NCBI GenBank assembly: GCA_029961685.1
Contig: JARWKL010000005.1
Location: 42,755,357-42,819,356 of the forward strand
Direction: 5' to 3'
DNA from: Aristolochia californica
Taxonomy: Eukaryota; Streptophyta; Magnoliopsida; Piperales; Aristolochiaceae
DNA: 64,000 nt
Shown here: positions 34,483 to 46,735 of the stretch, in pieces
Layout of the letters: each line of letters begins with the position of its first letter
Position numbering within the stretch: the stretch's first letter is position 1
The notes under the pieces: generated by a model
What the model was told of the DNA's origin: nothing
Seen by the model: only the letters and a program-made list of their open reading frames with translations
Databases searched by the model: none
Program-made: the position numbers and the translations under genes

Positions 34483-35810
34483 TTTGGGGTGGGGGGGTGG
34501 GGGGAGGGATGGACTTCACCTATATTACTTAATTTATTTTTTGACGTTGTTAGTGGAACACCAACATTTAAGTCATATGAATAAGATGAATCCAAAAATA
34601 TTTTTATGATTTAATTTCGGGAATTTAGTTTCCACACTATTTTGTGAATCAACCAAATGAAGCGGCACCGCGCTTTGAACCCTCGTTGATTTTAATTATA
34701 TTGGCTCTCTCCCAAAGTCTTCGCTCTCTTGGTCTCTTTCTTCTCTCGTCTCTTATTCCTCTTAAATTTTTTTTCTCCTTTTTCCCTCATAGCCTCCTTT
34801 TCGCTTCTCCCTCACAAGCGCTATAGAAACCCTTCTTCCTTTGTTCTGCCCCCATCACTTGATGCCACACAACTGTGCAACACCATCGCCGTCGTTGTCC
34901 CTGTCGCCATCGTCGCACCTAATCCATCTCCCCGCGCATCGCCTTCTCTGTTGCTCGTTGCTGTCATCGTCAATTCCCATAGCCTAGCCCTCGCCCAGTC
35001 ATAGCCCAACCAACAACTACTCCGAACCCTCTCCCGTCGTCGTCACCCCCTACCATCGCCTGCCACCCACCACTCTCGCCGAGGCCGTACATAACCATTT
35101 CCCCCCCCCCCCGGGCCTTGACACCCCATCCCACACAGTGTGCGAACTCGCACGTGCAGTGCACATGTGTGGTTTTTTATTAAAGAAAAAACATAGAAAT
35201 CTTATTCTTAACCGTTGTTTTTCCTTTGGAAGATGCAATTTCGTCCACCCCAGCCACCTCAAATGTTGTTTTTCCTCGGGACAATGCAATAATACGTAAA
35301 AACTATATAGTGTGTTAAGGGTAGCATTTGATCAATTTTTCCTGTTTAATTGTTCTTTTTTTATGTTAAAGTATATGTTATTAATAAATCAATAAATTAA
35401 CTTATTATATTAATTTTTGTTATTTTTAACATTATTTTTTTATAATTAATCATGTACACAGTTAATTGGCTTACGTAATTACTGTATTAATGTATAATTA
35501 ATCATGTACAATAATTAAATAATATAATATACATTAAATTACTTACTCGTGTAGTAATCATGTTTGTTTTACCTAATTTAGAGTTTATGTATTATGTTTT
35601 AATTAAGTATACAGTTACAATGTACTAATTCTTTTGTTTTTTATATTTTTCTTATTTTGGGGCACTAACACTGGAAATTGCTTTCCAGTGCACGTGAACT
35701 CGTCCATACTAATATTAAGTTTGAAATTGAATTTCATGTAGATAAATAAAATAATTTTGAAACAGGAGATAAAAATGAAGTTCAAATTTTAAGTTTGTTG
35801 ACGAACCCCT
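34483..35810. mobile_element. Family A non-autonomous element, copy 3 (diverged)
   Basis: It shares the family order: G-rich left end, TTTCCACACTATTTTGTGAA (compare TTTCATACCTATTTTGCAAA in copy 2), a CT-rich block, a long AT-rich block, then GGGGCACTAACACTGGAAAT and TTTCCAGTGCACGTGAACTC near the right end, ending GACGAACCCC before TAA (35811-35813). The corresponding sequence in copy 2 is TTTTCCAGTGCACTTGAATTC. The left boundary is uncertain within 34455-34510 because two G-runs occur there. The CT-rich block differs strongly from copies 1 and 2. No coding capacity is supported. Confidence 0.55.
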
Positions 35811-36059
35811 AAGAAGCCTAAACCTCAATCTCTTGCTAGTTTGATCATCATTGTTTCAGGCTTTGACCTTCATGCCACTAAATTTCATTGAAGAACAGTA
35901 ACGTAAAAGATAAATCCTTGAGTACTGTTCTAGATTTTAATAAACTTCCTGGCAAATTGTAAATCCAAATAGACTGATTACTGAAATGTGACTTCTCCAA
36001 AATGTTTTAATGTACCACATAGCCTTTAACAGTTACCACATGGTAATTCTGCTTAATTT

Positions 36060-36402
36060 GTAAAAGAGGGGTTTCTTCTCCCGCTCTCTTCTCCCTCTCA
36101 CTCTCGTCTTCGCACTCTCTGCTCCCTTCTCCCTTCTCCCTTCTCCCTTCTCCTTTCTCCCTGCGGCTTCTTCGTCTTCGCTCTCCCTTCTCTCTTCTCG
36201 TCTCTCTTCTCCCTCTCGGCCTCTCTCTCCCTTCTTTCTCTCGCTGCTCTCCTCTACTCGGCCTCTCTCTCTCGCACTCGCTCTCCCTTCTTCCTCTCTC
36301 CTCCCTCTCGCTGCTCTCTTTTCCCCTAAAAATCCTCCCGATTTCCTTCGGATTCACCCATTTCGGTTTCGATTTCCTTCGATTTTCCCCAAGTTTCAGA
36401 AG
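36060..36402 (+). other. Probable non-coding first exon (5' UTR) of the bL9m gene
   Basis: A CT-rich leader-like stretch (TTCTCCC and CTCTCGGC units) is followed by a donor AGAAG|GTAACC at 36402/36403. An acceptor ends at 37251, joining to the exon that contains the bL9m ATG. CT-rich leaders are common in plant ribosomal-protein genes. The start of transcription is not fixed. Confidence 0.45.
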
Positions 36403-37276
36403 GTAACCCTAAACCCTATTTTTTTTCAATTAATTTACTGTTGTATTTGATTTAATCTTAATTTCTGAGTGCGGTATTTATATTGATTGTTTAGTTTCTG
36501 CATAATTTCGGGATATAGGGTTAGGGTTTATGGTATTTAGGGTTCAATTCCCACAAACACTGCAGAGCAGGGTTTTCAACACATGAAAATCCAAGGCACC
36601 ACCAAGCACATAATAGACGATCATGTTTTTACGCTGGTGTCCACTGATATGCCACTTTATGTTAACTGTTACTTAGCACAGGGTGACCTTTTTCACCTTT
36701 GTGATGATTCTTACTTTGGCATCATTTAGCTCTTCTATCAGTTGGTCTACAATTTAAATATGGCAGGCAGTGGTAACTTTGATAAATAAAGAGATGATTA
36801 GCCAATTGCCAATTGACTTGCTTACCCCCATCCTTTCCCATTAACTCTATGGCTTAATTTTTATTTTTTTTCTGTGGGTTTGGGCATTGCCACTGGTTAG
36901 CTCATCTTGTTGTATCCTTCAGTTTAATGTGTAGATTGAGCTTTCTTCCGGTCTCAGAGAAATCATTTTCTGTTGTAGGAAAGTAAAGTAAAACAAATAC
37001 AAATATATAGATCTCCTGGAATATAGTTAATATATAGTTAATCATTTACAACCGGTAAACTTATAGTTAATCCTGGATTAAATGGTGCTCTAGCATGTCC
37101 ATTGTGGCACTGTTCGAGCATATCTTATCTCGCTATTATTGCATATTTAGTCTCAGAACATTTGCGATTTTTGGTTCCTTCTCTTTACTTGCTTGTTTTA
37201 TTGTTATACTTGAAAATTTTATTTGCTTACCTAATCTGTACTTTTTTTCAGCCAGTCTATAGGACAGAAGAAGACA

Positions 37277-40200
37277 ATGGCACACATGCAATTGGGCAGG
37301 AATCTCCTGCGACAAATGGTCAGGGATGCACTGACTCCTAAATCTAGCCAAATGGTTCATCCGCTGTTATTTTCTGGCCAAGGAGTTAGGTATAGAAAAC
37401 TGGAAGTAATCCTTACAACGGTCAGTGGGTAACTCCTAGTTCTAAAGTTCATAATTTTCTATCATCCAACACTGCAATTTTGATTTTGTAATTTCGTTGT
37501 GGATTAAGATGTCCTGATCTGAACATGCAGAGCATTGAAAAGCTTGGTAAAGCTGGGGAAACTGTGAAGGTTGCTCCAGGATATTTTCGAAATCACCTCA
37601 TGCCCAAGTTGCTTGCTGTTCCTAATACTGAGAAGTTTGCTTACCTTATGAGAGAGCAGCGGAAGGTGTGCTATTAATTTCTGAAGTTTTTTAGACTATA
37701 AAGTATAATTACTTTTTATCTTTGAATGCCCATATAATTATGAGCAGATTACGGTTTCTATATGTTGTTTCAGAGGTTATTCTTAGCTTAACACCCCCAC
37801 TTAAGCCACATGAGTTGGTGGTGGCTTGGTTTCTTGAAAGTTTACTGCATTGATGTTCCCAAGCATGTTCTTAAAAGTTTAGAATAAAAAGACCAAGATT
37901 CTGATTGGTTTTCAGAAACTATATCTATAGGGTCATGGATGGACTGCAAAGTGCTGTTTTAAGAGTAAATCAGGGTGCTAGGTCTGAAGGCTTAGGTCAG
38001 AAATTGCAGGTATGAGCAGAGAGGCTGAGATAAGCCAGAAGGCAATGATAGGAGCATCAAAGAAGATAACTAGAATAAACTATCGGATCTCAGAATGACC
38101 CACAGGGATTTTTTTAGAAAGTGAGTCATTTGAACATCCATCGATATCATTTCTTTCAGTGGTTTATTGGCAGTGAAGATAGTGGAGAAAGAATAAGGTA
38201 GATTAGGTTTTTCTGGGTGACATGCTTCTTGGATTCTCTGAAGCTCTTGAGATGGTTGAAGTAACGTGGCAGATTTAATTGGTTAAAGGATGGTCAAACC
38301 AGCTTGTTCTTCCATGCAACAACCTCAATGGACAAGAAAAACAATCGTTTATTTGTCTTGCAACTTAATTGGGTTAATCTCTTATAAACCCGTGATATCA
38401 AACATTGATCAATTATTTTTTTAGTGTTACACTGGACAAATTTCCTCAAAAGCTCAGAATCACACTGTCCCATTTATGGCTCCGGATCCTTTTGTAGTGA
38501 CCTCCATGAAGCAGCCTTTGAAATTGGAGAAGTCATCTGCTCCATTTCATATTGTCAGGCATTAATCGTTGATGGTCCTAGTGTTAATTTCAACAAGTTA
38601 GGATAGGATTTCTTTGCTGTCACATTCTAGACTTGTTTGGGGATTTTGTTAGAGGGCAAATTTCTATGTGCATCTATTAATGCTTTTTTCCCTCTGAATG
38701 ATGGGTGATATGCCCATGTGGCTCTCACTCAATTAGTTACCTTTCAGATTCCTTTAAAATGGTTCATATTCTGTAAATGTTTTGTCGAAAAAAAAAAACG
38801 AGTTGGAATAATAAGACATAGATGATGCTTTTTGTTTTTAATGAAAATTATAGTGCTTTCATGAAGGTAATGTAGATTTTAGAATTCACCTTTGGTGCCC
38901 ATGAAATATTCCATTCTTTGAGCAAGAATAGTCAATAATAGGCCTTTTTGTTTCTTTGTTAAGGAAGTTGAAATTTTTATTTCAAAAGCACAAAGCTAGG
39001 AGAACAAGATTTTAGGGGGTCTCTTTACTGTGAAAGTTTGGAGGGATATCTCTTATTTAGTTAAAGGGTCAACATCATGATTGACTGATCTCAGTACATT
39101 ATCCAAGTACATTGAAATTCAGAAACAATGTCAATAATCTCGTGATGGGTCTGCCAGTGTTTCCAAGGAGGTTTAGCCTTAGAGCACCAGCCAATGACCA
39201 CAACTAGAGTTCCTTTCAATCCAGAGAAAACCACCAATAGAATTCTTGAAGATAACACGACTTTGCAAAGGCTGTGAAGCTCAGCTGTGGTGGAGTTAGC
39301 AATGTCAATTGGGCTCGAGTGGATTCAATTGTGACTCCCTCATGAGTTTGGATTGCACCACCAACACTGGCAAGTCCCGGGTTTCCAAGATCATTGCCAT
39401 CAAAGTTTATTTTGATAACTCCTTGAGGAAAGATTCCATTAAACATTCTTAACTAGGTAAGACATGGACATCTGGGCAATCACTCTCTAGTTATCCTTGA
39501 TAATTTCTCTGTTTAAGGTCTGAAATTTTTTCAGGCTACTAATCCAGGCAAGGATGACACTAGAAATAGACTCGATAATCCTTTCACGGCAGCGGCACTT
39601 GTTGCTAAATGGGCTGTTATCATCTTCTGCCATATTTCCCAAGGGATGTGTGCAAATTAGGTTGAGAGCATAGTTTTACCCTACTTTGAAAGGTGAATAC
39701 CAGAGCTCCATGAGATAAGGTCTAAGAGGCAACTAGGAAGACAAGCCTGGATTCCCTGTATGTTAAATAATGGGTCATCCTAAAACTTGACATGAGGCTT
39801 TTGATAGGTTTTGTAGGATCTTAATGTCTTGTTGAGGGTGTTCTTTGAGAGTTGATGGCCACATTGGATTCATAGCTGTCTTTCCCTTTTACTTTTTCTC
39901 CTTGCTAATTAATAGGCGGTTTATGGCCTTTTAAAAGGAAAGATGTGACCAAGAAAATATAGAAAGAGAGAAAAACCAATTGGAAAAGAAATCTAGACCA
40001 TTAGGAAAGCAGTTTTGACAAAAAAAATGTTGACAGGAGACTTACACCAGCCCAGAAGTTAGCAAACTATTAATGCTTCCAGGCATATACCTCGTCGAGA
40101 TGATGAGGTGCTTGCATCAGTCTTCAATCTCAATGGAAGAAGTAATATTACTAAATTCACCCTTTTAGTTTTATTGTAGAAGCTTTGGAGTTATCATGGA

Positions 40201-43200
40201 AATGAGGTTATAAGATCAAGAGTAGTTTAATCTCACAACTTAACCGGGGGGGTGGGGGGGATTAGTCCAAAATGAAGCATAGATGAATTAGTTGCATATT
40301 ACTCCGTTCACTCGATTAGGCTGTTAGTGGTGAATGAGCGCCTCTTCTTTTGAATCACGCCAGGTAATCTTCTCAGGCAAAAATCAAGGAATCGTGTTTC
40401 ATACCTATTTTGCAAATCATTCACATGAAGCAATCGCACGGGACGCGTCTCTCCCTCCCCCGACGAATTTTTTTTCCTCATTTTGCTTTGTTCTCCCTCT
40501 TTCGGCCTTCCTCTCCTGAATTTTTTTCTCCCGCTCTTCTCCCTCCCTCTCGGCTTTTCTCCCTTCTTGGCCTGCCCCCCCCCCCGGATTTTTTCCCCTC
40601 TTATCCTCTCCCTCTCGGCCTCCGTCGCAGAGCCGCCATTGCAGAGCATGGGAGGCCGAGCCTTTGTCGCAGAGCCTCTCAGCCTCCCTCTCTTCTCCCT
40701 CTTGGCGTATCGTTGGAGAGCTGCCTCCGTCGCCGTTGTCTCCCGCCATTATTTTTTATTTATAAAATAATTATTTTTATTTATTCAGTATATGCATTTT
40801 GTAATTACTTTATTAAATTAGTGATTTAATAGTCGTAATTAAAATATTTTTAAAGTAAACATTTGATAAATATTATTTAAACCAATGGTTTTAAATTTTG
40901 TGGCAATATATTATTAATTAATAATACGTAAAATTATATATTATGTTATTGATAAAATAATATATATATTATATTTATTTTTTTATTACTGTATTAAATT
41001 AGTGATTTTTAATGTTAAAATATATCTTATGTTATTAAAAAATAATTTATTTATTTATTATATTCGTTTCTGTTATTTTTTACTTTATTTATTAATTTTT
41101 TATAATTTATTTTAGTCACACATAATTATTATATTAATTTATAATAAACTGTAATCATTAAGTAATATAATATAGTCTTTCATTAATTAGTTTATTAATA
41201 TATTTTAATACTACACATTAAATCACTTATAAGTGTAGTAACCATGTTTATTTTGGTTAACTATTTGTTTAGGTATATGTTCTATTTAAGTATATTATTA
41301 AAAGTTTCCCATTCTCTTGTTTATATCATATTTTTCATTTTGGGGCAATAACACTATAATCTGTTTTCCAGTGCACTTGAATTCATCTACACTAACACCC
41401 AAGGATGAGTTGAAGTTGAATCAATTCATTTAAGATGAATTGAAATCTTAACTTCATTTCAAGTTCATTGAGCACTAACCCCCCCCCCCCCCCCCCCACC
41501 AACGTTAGATACATGTAAGCTTTATTGAAGGGTGTTTTTGACCTTTGTATCAAGACTGTCATGGATCATGTATAAGTGAGAGGGTCGACAATTTCAACCT
41601 ACTCTCTCTGTTTCTCGCCTTTATAGAAATACAACTCCAATTCCATTTTTCTCTATTAATCTCTTGCTCTTGTTCTATTTTTTTACTTTTTCAATAATAA
41701 ATTAAAAACTAAAATTAGAAGAGGAGGAAGGCCCCACCTCCCCTCTCTTGCACGTGCAAGGAACAAGGGGAAGGGAGGTGCACTCCCTCTTCTGTATTTT
41801 GCCTGGGGGAGAACCCTGCCATGCTAGGGAGGAAGAGTTGCCTGCACAAGGAGCTTCTCCCTTCATAAAGAAATATTGGAGAGGGCAGGGTTCTACTCCC
41901 CTCATCACATTAAGAGGTGATGTAGGTTCAAAACCCATGAGTTATCAGGTCTTTTTTCCTTCCCCCCTCCCACAATGTTTTTTTCAGTTGCAATATCAAA
42001 TTTTAGAGTTCCTTTAAGGTAATATCTCATCAAATTGGAGCCCTTCATGATAAAATTTCATAACTAATCTGAATGTGGTCATTTACTCCTTTATTGGCTC
42101 ACCCAGCGGGCTAGCACTCTTTGGTTTATCACAATTACTAAGAGTACTCTTATGTATTCCATCAGTTATGTGGATTGCATATTTAACTCTGCAGTAAACG
42201 AAACTATAGGCACAGACAAAAAGGTTAACACATGATGCTTGGACACTATTTAAGATGCAACATTTCTCAAGAGTTTCATATGGCCGGTAGAATAAATTAG
42301 TGCTGATAGCTTATAACAGTATGATTAATTTTATGCAATTTTTCTGTCAGGATTTTTTCCTTTATAATTACTGTCAAATGCAGATAGGTGATTAGGTGTT
42401 TGTGGTTTTTCTGTCATTTTATTTTCTTAATAAATACTCTTTTGTTTAAGCAGCTTTATGAACGAGAAGAAGCTGAGACTGTTACAGTGGTTCCCGAAAC
42501 CAAGGAAGACAAAATGAAAGAATATCAAGCTGCAGCAAAGCGTCTAGACAATGCTTGCTTGGTTAGTAGCCAGCATGGCTGATTTTTAGGATTACAGTTT
42601 TCCTGCTCTGCACAAAGATAATTATTCCGAGTAGTTTTTTCATCGGTTTCTATTAAATTTATTGTTTGTTTTTAATGTTGCATGGCAGTCTAGTTTTGAA
42701 ATATACAACAAAGCCTTGGCTCATCGATAGTATAAAAATATGATAGAGAAATTGTTGCTTGGTTGGTTGACCTTGACTTCTTGTAGGGACTGAGGAGGAT
42801 TATCAAGGAAGGCACAGAATTGCGTAATCCTGTGACAAAAGATGAGCTGGTTGATGAGGTTTGCTAATTTTCTCCTGAACTCTACAGTTGTTCTATAATT
42901 TTATAAGGCAAATGGTCTGTGGAGAATTTGGTGTTGAGATACTAGTGATGTTACACTTTTGTCTGCTATTGTATGGAATTTATGATCTGGAACTTCTTAA
43001 CTTTGGAAATTGGAAGCATTCAAAATATATTCAGAAGTTAAATGACTCCGCTGATCTGTGAAATTTTGACAAAGGAGGATCTTGTATGCAAATTATTCAT
43101 CCGTTTAGCTGCTTCAAGCTAAAAGATCTGTATCCCAAGTGGTACTGTAATTTTATCTGCAGATTGTCCTGATAACATGGTGCTCTCCAAAATGATCATG

Positions 43201-44349
43201 AGGGTTTCTTTCATTTTATAAATGCAAACTTATATTCAAGTCAAAGATTGGTGGTGAATTTGATTGGTTTTCAATCTTATAAATGCAAATTTATATTTAA
43301 GTCAACTATTGATAGTGAATTTGATTGCGAAAAGTATGCTCATTATATATGAATCATTTTTTAAAAGCATACTAACATTACGTGGCATAAGTTTAGTTTG
43401 CTTGTAAACTGATTCAGACATATATACATAGTTAACCATCCTTTGCTGTTCTGGAATTATCTAATAGATTGATTAACTGGAAATACTTTGATTCATGTCC
43501 GCTGGATATTGTAGCTTGAATGTTAACTTATGTCTTTTTTTTTTTTTTTCTGAAATGGAACTTGTTTCTTTTTTATGCCGTAGTTTTTGGTTTATAATAT
43601 CTTCTTGTATTTCATTGTATTTTATTATCCTTTTAATAACATCTCACTTTCAAAAAATTACAATTGTGAAATTATCTGGGTGTAAAGATACAAAAATGAG
43701 CATTCCTATTGCAAAAGATCTCTTTATATGTGAACTTGTCTTCTGCTAAGCAGCATAAACTCAAGCATTCTGTCCCAGACAGCAATTGTCTGCTACTAGA
43801 AAGATGAATAAAACATTGTTAACATGTTCTCAATCAGGATGGAGCTGATTGGAACTCTTTAGATGCCAGGAACCGGGATGTAGTGAGTTTTGCTGATATT
43901 ACATGGACAGTAAAAGACTGGTGGTCATTATCTATATGACTGAGTTATTATACTAGTCTTTTATCTGAGCTAGAAAATGAGCAAGAGAAGTGAGTTTTCT
44001 ACTAGAAAGTCATACAAATTGTCATAATACCGTGTGGATTGTTAGATAGAAATGAAGAGTAACGATTTTTCTGGTTTTAACTTCCATTATAAGCTTGAAA
44101 CATGTAGTGTCAGAGTAATTGCCCATTGTTTTTATTGAACCAGATTTACAGGATCTCATGCTTCTCTACTTTTACGATCTTCAGGTGGCAAGGCAGCTTT
44201 TCGTAAAAATCCATCCTGATAATCTGCACCTTCCATCCCAGCTCGCATCCTTGGGTGAATATGAAATACCACTCCGGCTGCCTAAGGCCATTCCACGGCC
44301 AGAAGGAAAGGTTGAGTGGACTCTCAAAGTAAAGTTGCGGCGGAAGTAA
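37277..44349 (+). CDS. Mitochondrial large-subunit ribosomal protein bL9m
   Basis: Five coding exons: 37277-37420, 37531-37665, 42454-42561, 42787-42858, 44185-44349; 624 nt, 207 aa. It resembles the nuclear-encoded L9 of plant mitochondria (At5g53070 type). The N-domain shows RKLEVILTTSIEKLGKAGETVKVAPGYFRNHLMPKLLAVP, the L9 signature. A charged helical linker follows (about 94-130), then a C-domain ending VEWTLKVKLRRK. In bacteria L9 binds 23S rRNA at the L1 stalk base. The first ~35 residues (MAHMQLGRNLLRQMVRDAL) look like an amphipathic mitochondrial presequence. Intron 2 is 4788 bp and contains a LINE remnant and a family A element. Exon 4 joins exon 5 in frame (DELVDE|VARQLF) as expected for the family. 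Confidence 0.93.
39060..39660 (-). pseudogene. LINE-type RNase H remnant inside bL9m intron 2
   Basis: On the minus strand GVIKINFDGNDLGNPGLASVGGAI (about 39345-39425) matches the start of the RNase H-like domain (RVT_3 type) of plant non-LTR elements, including the (N/V)FDG and GNPG landmarks. Sequence further downstream in the same sense still resembles the end of that domain (GLKGTLVVVIGWCSKAKPPW) but needs a frame change. Upstream (39530-39650), LAWISSLKKF-type residues fit the segment just before RNase H. Stops and frame changes show it is dead. It is antisense to bL9m. Confidence 0.6.
40243..41499. mobile_element. Family A non-autonomous element, copy 2
   Basis: The left end is a decayed G-run followed by ATTAGTCCAAAATGAAG; the right end is TTCATTGAGCACTAACCCC with an expanded C-run (41479-41497). 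The interior matches copy 1 (2084-3423): TACCTATTTTGCAAAT, a CT-rich block with TCCGTCGCAGAGC and CATGGGAGGCC, and an AT-rich block with TTTAGGTATATGTTCTATTTAAG. It lies in bL9m intron 2. The target duplication is not clear because the termini have expanded or eroded. The open frames over 40308-40829 are low-complexity shadows. Confidence 0.75.
41500..42453 (+). other. Remainder of bL9m intron 2
   Basis: Non-coding. 41700-41945 is GC-richer and ends in GGTTCAAAACCC, which resembles a pol III B box, but no A box was found at the right distance, so no SINE is called. It ends at the TTTAAGCAG acceptor of exon 3. Confidence 0.45.
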
Positions 44350-45710
44350 ACATCTTATCTCTGGGGTTCTTTTGTGTTTATCGAATACTTATTGAATGGA
44401 ACTGGATTTTAGGAAGGATATGAGGAAATTTCAGTCTTCAGACTGAGAGAAACAGTTGGAAAGCCTTGGAAGAAAGAATGGGATCAGACGTCAACTGACC
44501 CCTGAAAATCCATTGATTTATAGATCATGGTGTAATTTATAATTATGCAGGCGAGCAAGCAAGTAGAGAATCATTAAACTGCGGATTGTATCTGATTCAT
44601 AAAGTTTATTTGAAATGAAACAGTGGAATCTCACAGAAACTATTGTTGCAAAAAAAGAAAAAAAAGTCCCAGATTCTCAAGCTTGTTGATGAGTTCTGGC
44701 CTTACTGGTATTTTCTTTATCCTTTGAATTGAACTTTATGGGGAATTAGCGAGATTGGAAAAAGAAATTGTAGGAGAGAATCTTGAGTTTGAGTTGTGAA
44801 ATCTCTTCAACTTGGAGTTAGCAACGATGTGAATTGGAGAGACTTCGACGTAGGTCCCATGAGTGATCCGATACAATTTTGAGGATGGCAGGGAGGGCCT
44901 TACAAAGCAGTTTCTATCTTGGAGTGTGATACACGGGAAAGAAGAAAAGGGGGGGAAGCCTTGTGCCTTTTTTGTGCAGTTGAAGAAATTGTTCGAGTTG
45001 TAAAGCTGGATTTACTGCACCCAAGTCCATTTGCAAGGCTTTTCATGTGTGAACGCTCTCACCCTTTTCGTCTTCTTCCTTTCCCCCCATTAACTGGTTG
45101 TGCCCTTGTTTTATCATTCGTAAGGTGTAAAAAGGGAGGAAAAGCAAGAGGAGGTCCCCTTTGCTTTTCCACCCAAAACAGCTTTTAACCACCACTTTGA
45201 TCACCTCGGTGTAAATGGAGTGATGATTTCCATGCAATCTATTCCAACTTTTCTTTGTTATAATTCATAAACTACCGACTCCCTTTGTCAATTCCTAGGT
45301 AAACCCTTGGTTTATGTAGCTCTCTCCAAGCATAAAAAATCCCTGCCTAAGATCTGTTTGGGATATTTGTAAATCCCTAAGAAGCTTTCCCTAGGAAGCA
45401 TCCTCATCCCTGTTCTTTGTGCTTCCATACTTTTGTCTTTCTCTGGTGCCATGCCAAAACCTGCATTCTCTGAGTCTACTGTGGCAGTAGAGATTATAAA
45501 TACATTATAATGGCTACGGGGGTTTGCGTGTGAGAGTCTACATGGGTTGCAAATGGGATTTTTTAAAGTGCGTTTATCATTGATCTAGGGCTCTTTGAAG
45601 TGGTAAAGCCCTAGATTTTATTTCATTATTTTTTGTGTGGGTGAGTGCCTGAATTGAAGCTGTTGGGAAAAGAAGCGCCATCATCAAGAAACCGGAGGAG
45701 CAAAGATCAC
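44350..45710. other. Intergenic between bL9m and the START-like gene
   Basis: It includes the bL9m 3' UTR and the promoter and leader of the START-like gene. The open frame at 44919-45188 has no recognised domain. No other gene supported. Confidence 0.5.
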
Positions 45711-46508
45711 ATGGTATGGGTAGTGCCCTTTGATTGCATTTGTCTTTGCAATCATGAATCATCATGCTTTTCTCTTTTCTATGCATTTCGAGCAACTGGG
45801 GAGAAGTTTTCATCTGCTTCTTAGCTTTTCTTTTCCGAATTCCCTATTTGAAAAGCCTCTCCGTATTTTACTGTGTTGCTTCGGCATTGACTGGGAAAAC
45901 AACAGTTGTCTCCTTAGATCTTTTTGAAAATGTGGGATTGATTCGTCTCCTGCTGCCTTTTGACTATTGAACTCAACTGTTCCTGGCATTACTAGGCAGA
46001 AGAAGTCCAAGGCAAAAAATGGCGCAGCTCGGTAGGGGGGATTGTCGAAGCGCCCCTTCAAACAGTTTGGGATATCGTCTCACAGAGCGAGAGGCTACCA
46101 GAATGGATGCCAATGGTCGAAAAGACCACCAAACTGGCAGGTGACGAGGGCGTTCCTGGTTACATCCGTCTAGTTTCTGGCTTCATGTTCCCCCAAGACG
46201 ACGGCGACAGGTCGTGGATCAAGGAGAGGTTGGTTCTAATGGACCTGATTTCACACACTTACATCTACAGGATGGAAGCCAGTAACGTAGGCCTAGATGG
46301 CTCAGTGAACACGGTGAGGTTACTGGATTATGGTGATGATTCAACTCTGGTGAATTGGTCGTTTGAGATAAACCCAGTCCAAGGAGCAAAACAGGATGAC
46401 ACAATCGACTACCTGGGTTTTCTTTACAAATCCTGCATCAATAGAATTGGAAGAGCCCTGGAAAATGCCTCCAGCAGAACACGAGTTGCAGTAGAGAGTA
46501 GCCAGTGA
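45711..46508 (+). CDS. START/Bet v1-like polyketide cyclase superfamily protein (lachrymatory-factor-synthase-like)
   Basis: Main coding exon 45996-46508, preceded by a TAG acceptor; 170 aa from AEEVQGKKWRSSVGGIVEAP. An in-frame stop sits directly before Ala in the genomic strand, so a spliced upstream exon is required. The best candidate is ATG|GTATGG at 45711-45713, giving M|AEEVQ and 171 aa. The START-type fold is visible as VGGIVEAPLQTVWDIVSQSERLPEWMPMV, GSVNTVRLLDYGDDSTLVNWSFEI and a final helix DYLGFLYKSCINRIGRALE. These small plant proteins are annotated as lachrymatory-factor-synthase-like by homology; an enzymatic role is not implied. Its final 158 bp are duplicated downstream, and compared with that copy the gene lacks 2 nt near its end, which changes the last residues to RVAVESSQ. 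Confidence 0.8.
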
Positions 46509-46572
46509 GCAGAATGTGTAGTGGACCAGTGACCATTCCTCGAAATACTTAGATTAGATGTTCAAAAGATTT

Positions 46573-46735
46573 GGGTTTTTTTTACAAGTCCTGCATCAAT
46601 AGAATTGGAAGAGCACTGGAGAATGCTTCCAGCAGAACACAAGAGTTGCAGCAGAGAGTAGCCAGTGGGCAGAATGTGTAGTGGACCAGTGACCATTCCT
46701 TGAAATGCTTTGATTAGATGTTTCAAATGATTTGG
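46573..46735 (+). pseudogene. Duplicated 3' end of the START-like gene
   Basis: A copy of 46415-46572 (last part of the CDS plus 3' UTR) follows directly, offset by 158 bp. It keeps an open frame GFFYKSCINRIGRALENASS and continues TQELQQRVASGQNV before TAG at 46679-46681. This is an alternative, slightly longer C-terminus. It lies downstream of the functional stop and has no start, so it is called a partial duplicate. Confidence 0.88.

Noticed and set aside
41700..41945. Possible SINE with GGTTCAAAACCC B-box
   Set aside because: No A box at the proper distance, no tail and no flanking repeat.
43839..43893. Possible extra bL9m exon between exons 4 and 5 (DGADWNSLDARNRD)
   Set aside because: Direct joining of exon 4 to exon 5 restores the family sequence in frame; the extra piece has no counterpart in L9 proteins and no good donor.
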